Below, piece after piece: positions 57,028 through 64,000 of a stretch of 64,000 bases of DNA. The notes beneath the pieces are model-generated. The model was not told the DNA's origin, did no database searches, and was given only the letters and a program-made list of their open reading frames with translations. The position numbers were made by a program, and so were the translations under genes. How positions within the stretch are numbered: the stretch's first letter is position 1; each line of letters begins with the position of its first letter. The stretch is from Usnea hakonensis (Eukaryota; Ascomycota; Lecanoromycetes; Lecanorales; Parmeliaceae), in NCBI GenBank assembly GCA_013423325.1, contig BLJB01000073.1, forward strand, positions 62,001-126,000, read 5' to 3'.

Positions 57028-59803
57028 CTATACATTACCCCTATTCATCGTCATCGTCCTATCCAACCTGATCTGAGCATCTTCTTCCTCGGCAGCAGCC
57101 AGGTGCTCGCCGGGCAGCAACACAGCTCTATCAATGGCAACAGGCAGACCCCGATGTCTACCTCTCAGCATGACAGCGCACAGAATGAGCTTGCTGAGCG
57201 CGTGCCAGCCCCCGCAGAAGGAGTACGCGACGTTTGGCAACCCCACGCTGATGCCCACACAGCCGTACGCGGAGACGACTTCGAAGATGATGTTGAAGAC
57301 GGAGTAATCTACAGGATCGCGCTCGAATTGGCTGCTCTCTGTGATGGTGATGAAGAGGATGGCGAGAATGATCCACCATAGGTCGTGAGCCAGCTGGCCG
57401 CGCAGCTGTTGGCGGACAAAGTAGCCCCTCGATTCCGTAGGTCCTTGTTGGTTCGTCAGTCTCCTCTTGAGGCGACCAATGACTCCGTCGCTCTTTTGCA
57501 CCTCCTGTTGCGCTTGGGGATCATCGGCATATATGCCTAGGCTTCGCTCTTCGTAGACGTTGGAGTTGCGCATTGTTATAAGGACCGGGTAGGCGGAGAT
57601 GTACATCATGATTACATAGAGGACGAGGAGACCGATGCGGAGACCGGGGATGGCCACGACGTAGAATCCACCAGCGCGCACTGCAAGGGCTTGGAAGAGA
57701 CCGTCACTATGGAATGGGTTGGGAATCAGTATTGCCGGTTCTTGAGGATGGTGCGAGCATTGAAAAGGTTTACGAGGTAGATAGTGTCAAGCAACGTTTT
57801 GAATCTCATACACCAGGCCAGAAGAAGAGTGACGGGAATACGTACAGAGCGCGAGAGCCGGATGGTAACGAGGTCACAGTGGGGTTACCAATCTGAAGGT
57901 ACGATTAGCGATACTAGACGGCTGTTGTCCTTGTTCTACTTACATTAAGGACCTCGAATGCAACCCAATCAGTACCGTTCAGGATAACCAGGGTCGCCAG
58001 AAGCCACCAGGTGTGTCTGGAAGGAAAGAGGTTTGTGTAGCATCGTCTGGGATGGTCGAGTAGAAATCGAAGAGTGGTCTTCTGGTCCGAGAAATTTGCA
58101 TTGTCCGGTAAGATTGTGAAAAGTGTCCATACGATCAATCGTAAAAAGACGGGATAACAAGTGTTGCCGGCTAGAATCAGAAGGCCCATGGTAATGAGCA
58201 TGTAGTCAGACGTTTGAAAAGCAATCCTGAGTATGCACATCAGTTTCAGCAATGAAAAAGGCTGGGCTCCGGCAGGTGTCAATGCCTAGGGTAACATACA
58301 TGTTCAGATCTAGTAGACTCATTCCGCTATTATTGAAAGCGGAAACTCCATTGAAAGCGCCAACCCACCTAAGGAGCCTTGTTAATTCTCACATGTCCAC
58401 GTACATAGAGACGCACTTGGAGCCTACCAAGGGTTCTCGGCATTGACCTTCGTCTCACTCGCTCTTTTGCTTGCAACGTAGGCACCGAGACCTATGCAAC
58501 CCAGGAACTGCCACATGACAAAATACAAGGGAACTATGACCGCTAAATACGTGACAGCCCGGTACTCTACGCCTCCAATTCTTTCACGCTCGGCAAGACT
58601 GAGATTACTAAATTGAGAGTTTCTGCCGACGAAACCATCCGACAAGGTAGCGTGTCGTGGGAGAGGTAAAGTCTCGGCGTTGCCTCCATCTGCACTAGGC
58701 GGGTCGACCAAGTACATCGGTCTGGGGGAACTCATTGGATGATTCTCTATATTTTGCCGGGCGCCAACGCCTTGCTGCTCAGAGCAGAAATTAGCGCTGT
58801 CTCTTCAAGCCAAGACATATACTCATAAAACGAATCTCGAGAGTAGGAAAGCCCTTCCACCTCTGCTATGTCTTGTGACTTGGGCCTTGGTCTCGAATAG
58901 GAAAGTATCACTCTGAACTATACGAACCATAGAAAAGAGGCGTCCGTGCTGTCGCTCCCTCGTTGGCGACGCAGGCGACGCGAATGTGATCCGGCGTGTC
59001 ACACTAGTGTCATTTCCCACAGGCTGTCCAACTTGAGGATCGAGATTCAAATCGCTTATTCCAGAATCCTCCGCTCCGGTTTCAGGTTTGATCGAATGAA
59101 GAGCCTTTGGTGAAGCATTGTTATCAGATTGTGATTTGTCGTTTGGACTGGATAGATGCCCGTTAGTCTCTTCCGCACTATCCTTCTCCGGTATGATTTT
59201 TCTGCCTCTAACGACAACTCCGTCAACTTCAGGTTTTGGTATGATCTTTCTGCCTCTGAAAGTAACTCCGTCAACTTCAGGTTTCGAACGAGAGTTAGAT
59301 TCCGACAGCGATAGTCTTCGCTTCGAAGTGCTGCGGTTCCGCCGCCGTTGCCGTTCCTCCTCGACTATGCTCTTAAATCTTCGCTCAAAAGATTTCCTTC
59401 TCACATGCAACACCGCGATCGAGACCCAGATTGCGGATCCGAGTAATATGAGGAGAAAGAGTATAAATTGTTGGAACGTGTTCATTTGAGAGAGATTGAC
59501 GGTATTGAGACCTGCTTCGGTCATGGCTGACACCACGAGGAACAGAGAGTCGACGTAGGTGATGCTTCTCGGTGGTGTAGAGGAGCCCCAGAAGATGATA
59601 CTCGATAGTAGAGAGACACCGATGAAGTAGGCATAGTGGAGAGTAATGAAGTTGAGAGGTGGGAGGTGGACAGAGATCCAGCGAAGGATACGCGAGAATG
59701 AGGAAGGCAGAGGGATGCGTGGGCGGGAGACTGTAGTCTTTCAATTGATTGTCTAGAAGATGGAATTGTTTTAGCTGGGTCTGCACTTACTCAGCATTAC
59801 CAT
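57028..59803 (-). CDS. TRK-type potassium transporter
   Basis: Plasma-membrane K+ uptake protein of the TRK/HKT family. Exons: 59803-59791, 59730-about 58832, 58774-58428, 58368-58300, 58226-57944, 57892-57846 and 57706-57028, about 778 aa. Pore-region landmarks: SITYVDSLFLVVSAMTEAGLNTV, FNGVSAFNNSGMSLLDLNM, LLILAGNTCYPVFLRL, LLDHPRRCYTNLFPSRHTWWL, then DGLFQALAVRAGGFYVV, ITMRNSNVYEERSLG and VSAYGCVGISVGLPNVAYSFCGGWHALSKL. The large cytoplasmic loop after the first pore unit contains a 16-residue tandem duplication. The end of exon 2 is uncertain. A GTATAT donor at 58822 would leave an in-frame TGA as the last exon codon. A GTTTTA donor at 58831 (57-base intron) or a GTTCGT at 58927 keeps the frame open. 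The first coding exon is 13 bases. Confidence 0.9.
59190..59284. repeat. 48-bp tandem duplication inside the TRK gene
   Basis: Two adjacent 48-base copies (59190-59237 and 59238-59284) differing at a few positions. They encode KPEVDGVTFRGRKIIP and KPEVDGVVVRGRKIIP in the cytoplasmic loop of the transporter. The length keeps the frame. Confidence 0.85.
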
Positions 59804-60989
59804 CTTCGTTCCGTCTAGTATGCGCAACGCGAGTCAGCTGGGAAGTTGTACCACTTGTTCCGGAGCGCAAAAATAATAAATTTGGATTAGGAATGACGAC
59901 GTAGATGTCGACAGCTTTCGAGGTAGGTACATGTTATTAGGAGAAGCGACCAAATTGTCGAGTCCGTCCAAGACAAGGGGCGAGCGAAGTTACGGTACCT
60001 TGTCTGAGTGAACAATGAAATTGATAGGGCTAGATGCCAAGACCGGGATCTTCCGGGGTGTCCGGGAACAGCCTTCGCTAATATTAAGGTACCCTAGGGC
60101 ATTTAGGGCACTAGGGCAATTGCCTCAACGGCTAAATGTGGCTGACGTTGGAAAATGGAACCTCGTGGGCAAAACATAAAGTAAGGTAGGTTCATTAATC
60201 ACGACTGATACTTTGAAAGTAGAATAGTACGTAGTTAAAGTAAAGCAAATGCTTCGCTATTCATAAGTCGTTATTTGTCGTTACTTAATGCTCCAAGCCT
60301 TCACTCTACAAATTTTCAAATCCCGTGAAAATACGAGTATAACCAACATCTGGAACAATGCCCATGCCCAATGCAAGAACGAATGAGAAAAACAGACATT
60401 GTTTAAACAAACACAGGCCCCTTGGCCTTTACGCCGAGCCTCATCAGGCCACGGCCGCCGTCAGAATCTTCTCGTCTGTATATCGTGACAAAGAGCCGGT
60501 GAGACCAAACCTGTCTTCTACATACGGCGCTTTTGGAAAGAGCCGCAAAGGACAGCCTAGATCACGAAAGCTTCAAGATAAAGTATACCTGATAGCACTC
60601 GATTTGAGGCCAATCCAAAATATGGAGAGCTGTCGAGCCGGTCTTGGATCTGTGATTAAATTTGGAGAAACGAGTGACTCCGTGTTCCGTGACTCGCATA
60701 AACGCTGCAAAATTGTGAGGAAGCACCATAAGATCACTGGGAGAATTGTCATTATACAGCTGAGAGTTGTGCTGCTTCATAAGACTGCCCTTTGTTGTTG
60801 ACTGACAATGCCCTTATGGTCATGGCTGACTTCGTGAGGAAAGGGTTTTCTGGCGGTGATGATATGCCTGCCAGACGTTAGTCCATGCAAGGCAGTTCGA
60901 CAGGAGGCATGATTCCAATTTAACGGCCGTCTTAGTCAGAAACGCCAAGAAATCGTCAAGCTCCCAAGGTCGACGAGAAGGGCCATCGC
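59804..60989. other. Intergenic; possible ankyrin-gene remnant
   Basis: 5' region of the TRK gene (-) and 3' region of the methyltransferase (-). Rich in GGTACC/AAGGTA units at 59990-60190. On the minus strand, about 60790-60590, a frame reads EHGVTRFSKFNHRSKTGSTALHIL in part. It resembles the loop and TALHI start of an ankyrin repeat as in fungal ankyrin proteins, and ends at a GTATAC donor-like site. No start and no further repeats are seen. Confidence 0.4.
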
Positions 60990-62279
60990 TTACAATTCGT
61001 GGTACGCATGGATATCAGCTCTCTGGACGATTGTCTCAACTTCGCCTACGTATCGCTTCACGTCTGTGATTGGCCAATTGTAGGAAGGCCTTGTGAATGG
61101 AGCGAGGCTGAGAGCTTCTATAGCCTCACATAGGCTGACCCTGTACCATCTGCCTATTTCATGTTCCCGCCAATCTTGACCCCACTCACCAATGGGTATC
61201 CTGATCTTCGTATGCTGAACGTCAACGAAGCCCCATTCCTCCAAATGTCTTGGTATCTCAGGGTCATATGCAATCGAGCGATCATGCCGTCGCGTCGCGT
61301 CGAACAAGTACGCATACCAGTGTTCGAGTGCTTCTCCCTTACGACTAAGAGTATCATCGTCACAGCGAGGCACCAAATCTATTTCGACATGCTCGATGTA
61401 GCCAACGCCAGGCTTGAGGTGTCTATTCTCTTTTTCAGTTCTGCTGTCTATCAACAGCTCCGCATATAGTCACCCACCGAAGTACATTATCATACATTTC
61501 ATGCCAGCTTGAAACACTGCCACAAAGCATAGCAAGATGGATGAGGTCCCAAGAGTCTTCCCCCATAAACCACGGGCTTTCAAAATCTCGGGGAGTCCGA
61601 AAACGCAGGTTTGGTGGTATCCTGCGGCGTAATTTAGCGCGGTTTCAGCCGGGCATTGGATATATGAAGCACAAACGCGTCAGGTTGGATCTTAGAGAGG
61701 TCGATGCCGATGACCTGGACCGCTTTTAGCCATTTTATCGAGCCTTTGAGGATGAGGCTATACCTCTGCTGTGGGGTATTTACTGCAGAATTCGGCCCAG
61801 TTAGCCGTTTGATAAATCTCGATCATTAAACCACTGGGAATGCATACGTACTCCGCCATATTGATCGCCCATATACCAGTGCCACATCCTACGTCTAGAA
61901 TCCTCAACTGAGGGTATTCCTCTCCCGAGGGATTGAGGGGCGCACGGTGCAACTCATTATTGCGGGCAAGGAGGACGATATGATCTAAGGCATCGTGCCG
62001 TTCTTTCTCAGCCTGTACACGTGCCTGACGTCAGCCGTGAGGGAGGAGGGTGGATGGTGATTGGGGGGTGGGGGGTGTTTAGGTGACCTCGTCGCATGGA
62101 AATTGGTAGATGCCTCTGCGGTAACCGTGGTAGAGGCGACCATGTTCACTGTAAGGTGGGGGTTCACTGTTCCTGAGGAGAGGGGCGACTAGGTTAGCGA
62201 TCCGAAATCTGCAGCGATTTCTTTTTTTCGAGTGGGCCGGGGAAAGGGGGAGGCGGGGGGATACGTGCCCGCTCATCAC
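60990..62279 (-). CDS. LaeA-like SAM-dependent methyltransferase
   Basis: Class I methyltransferase of the TAM/LaeA-like group, common in Pezizomycotina. Substrate unknown; only some members are global regulators. Exons from the minus strand: 62279 (or a spliced start)-62088, 62012-61852, 61782-61764, 61714-61677, 61621-61478 and 61422-60990, about 328 aa. Landmarks: EHGRLYHGYRRGIYQFPCDE, motif I ILDVGCGTGIWAINMAE, EVIGIDLSKIQP, PRDFESPWFMGEDSWDLIHLAMLCGSVSSW in parts, HLKPGVGYIEHVEID, and a C-terminus that ends IHAYHEL as relatives do. The third exon is a 19-base micro-exon. An excellent acceptor (GCTAAC, then CTCCTCAG) before 62172 suggests that the true 5' exon may lie elsewhere; the ATG at 62279 is the unspliced alternative. 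Confidence 0.87.
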
Positions 62280-62481
62280 GATTCAATGACCGCGCAAAAG
62301 CACGAAAGCTCTAGTCCTCAACCTGCCCACGATAATGTTCCTTTGCTTGCCAATCTGGATCAACTTGCTGTGCGCCTTTCCTCGCATCGAGAAGAATGGG
62401 AAACGAGAGTGAGGTCTAGGTGGGATGTCTACGACAACCATCCAGACTAAGATGGATGGGAAGCTTTTGTTTCTGGGGAGA

Positions 62482-62498
62482 GGGGGGGGGGGGGGGGG
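62482..62498. repeat. Run of 17 G
   Basis: Uninterrupted homopolymer; its length is likely to be unreliable in sequencing. Confidence 0.85.
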
Positions 62499-63983
62499 TC
62501 CTTTATATGGTATTTATGCCGAGCGGGCACGCAGGTCTTACTCAAAAAAGGTCGGTTGTTTGATGAGCAGCATGGGATGTGATGTATGTGGGTATGGGGG
62601 ATGAAATTTTTTTTCAATATTTTTTTTTCTGGGGAACGAAAAGGATATGAGAGGAAGCAGTCCCGGGACAGAAGAGAACCAACATTGTTATTTATCCATG
62701 ATGCAGTCAGAAAGGACAGGGGACTTTTCTTAGGCTGAACCACATCATCGGGAATTCTGGTGGCTTGCCGCACGCCTACACTATACACGTCCAAATGACC
62801 CTTGTAAATCCCTGCGCAGTCCTGCGACTATTTTTCCATTTTATTTTCTTTTCTTTTTTCTCCCTTTTTTTTTATTATTATTATTTATTTTCTTTTTCTT
62901 CTTTTCCCCAAAACTAAAAAATCCCTTTTCCCGCAAATCAAAGGTACTAAGGAAAGTCCCTAGTGACCCTAGCCAGCTAGCCTGGAGCCCATCGGCCAAC
63001 GTACTCTAAATACTCTTGACTACTGTATCTCTTCCTTCCGGCCAGGCGGGGGGCCCTACCTTAGCTGGGTCCAAACTACCTTAGCTTTACCTTACCTTTG
63101 AAGCAGAACCTACCAGACCTTTGGCTTCTGCTGTTTTGTTTCCTTAAGGGTTTTTAACTGCATTAATGATCATTCCTTCTCCAGCATTTTGCCTTTCCAT
63201 CCTATTCCATATCATTGGTCATCACGACTGGGCAAATCTGTAGAGTATGGATGGAACCTATGAAATCAATATTGGAGGAAGTACAAGTACGGCTGAGCTC
63301 CTCGGGTGTCCGCTGCTGCCTATGAGGCTAGAGGGTACGGATCGATTTTTTGGTTTTTGGTTTTCTCTCCTTTTTCTTTTCTGGAAGACAGCCGAAGCCA
63401 ATAAATGAATGGATGGTAATAAAATGATAATGGAAATAATAACATTTATTAATCCTTGTCTGGAGATGACTTTTGTCACGCCATGCCCGTTTATCTTGGC
63501 CGGTGAGACCGTGTCACATAAGTCCTTTAGTGGGTAAAGAAGGAGGTACTTAGAGTAAAGTACCCGTACCCCGTAAGTGAGAGAAAGAGATGGCTGTTTC
63601 CAGCGGTGCGGTATCTTGGGTCGTGGGAAAAAAAAGGGTGCGGTACGGTAACGCCCAAGTAAAGTACTTCGGAGAGGAAGTCATGATCCATGGTTCGACA
63701 TGTGAGTAAGGTACTTTTTACTTAGGTATGGATTCGGTACTTTACTCGTACCTCTTAATCTTACAGCAAGGCTCGCCATGCACCATTGGGGGCGACTATC
63801 GAACCCTAAACCTACCTATTGCTATTCGTCGATTGCCATTAACTATATACGACACTATTCTTAGGACCCGACATTAACAACGATCGATGCATCATCCCTT
63901 CCCACTCCTTGGATGCATACATGTACATGAATCAATTTGAACATTTAATTCAACTTAATCCCGCACAGACCCATGTCACTTGT

Positions 63984-64000
63984 GAGAGAGAGAGAGAGAG
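63984..64000. repeat. GA dinucleotide repeat at the window edge
   Basis: Starts in TGTGAGAGAG and continues to the last base, so its length is unknown. Confidence 0.9.

Larger units (their letters stand above)
62280..64000. other. Gene-poor end with low-complexity tracts
   Basis: No gene firmly supported. Contains a plus-strand open frame 62232-62450 of natural-looking composition (see findings), a run of 17 G (62482-62498), T/A-rich tracts at 62830-62915, ACCTTAGCT/TTTACCTTACC units at 63057-63100, further AAGTACC/GGTACTT units at 63530-63750, and a GA repeat at the edge. Confidence 0.55.

Noticed and set aside
60358..60801. 147-codon plus-strand frame with ATG
   Set aside because: Basic, low-information composition. 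The opposite strand shows the more plausible ankyrin-like passage, so this is probably a shadow.

Overview
The window is nuclear DNA of a filamentous ascomycete fungus (Pezizomycotina; class not settled). Nearly every gene is split by short GT-AG introns, mostly 48-150 bases, with CTAAC/CTGAC-like branch sites. The proteins are fungal-type, for example a Kin4-like kinase, a hybrid histidine kinase with a C-terminal receiver, TRK potassium transport, a secreted GH31 glucosidase and a LaeA-type methyltransferase. I rebuilt 23 protein genes by joining exons in frame. Splice sites are read by eye, without transcript evidence.

Layout, left to right. 1-9.9 kb: the 3' end of a mitochondrial D-lactate dehydrogenase (+), then a Cps1-type glycosyltransferase, a SPRY protein and a metallo-beta-lactamase-like protein (all -). 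9.9-20 kb: vacuolar Ca2+/H+ exchanger (+), Vps28 (-) and a hybrid histidine kinase (+). 20-30 kb: ceramide synthase (-), divergent from a desaturase (+), then a 2OG-Fe(II) oxygenase (+), an acyl-CoA dehydrogenase (-) and a senescence-domain protein (+). 30-43 kb: a repeat-rich gap with an assembly join, a Kin4-like kinase (+), GH31 alpha-glucosidase (+) and PP4 regulatory subunit 2 (-). 43-57 kb: UPF0658 Golgi membrane protein (-), kelch-BTB protein (-), Cdc20 (+), TFIIA large subunit (+), RidA-family protein (+) and an unrecognised conserved-looking protein (+). 57-64 kb: TRK potassium transporter (-), LaeA-like methyltransferase (-) and a gene-poor end.

The content is mostly housekeeping: ion transport (Vcx-type and TRK), sorting and Golgi (Vps28, UPF0658), cell-cycle control (Kin4, Cdc20, PP4R2), transcription (TFIIA) and lipid metabolism (ceramide synthase, desaturase, acyl-CoA dehydrogenase). 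I see no secondary-metabolite cluster, complete transposon, CRISPR array or rRNA/tRNA gene, and no clearly new multi-gene system.

The most noteworthy observations are: a chain of two upstream ORFs linked by ATGA overlaps before the histidine kinase; a 33-bp inverted repeat between two divergent genes; micro-exons (10, 16 and 19 bases); a GC-AG intron; a stop-free intron in the kinase gene that would add a hydrophobic segment if retained; and a short TACCTTA/TAAGGTA motif scattered through the intergenic DNA.
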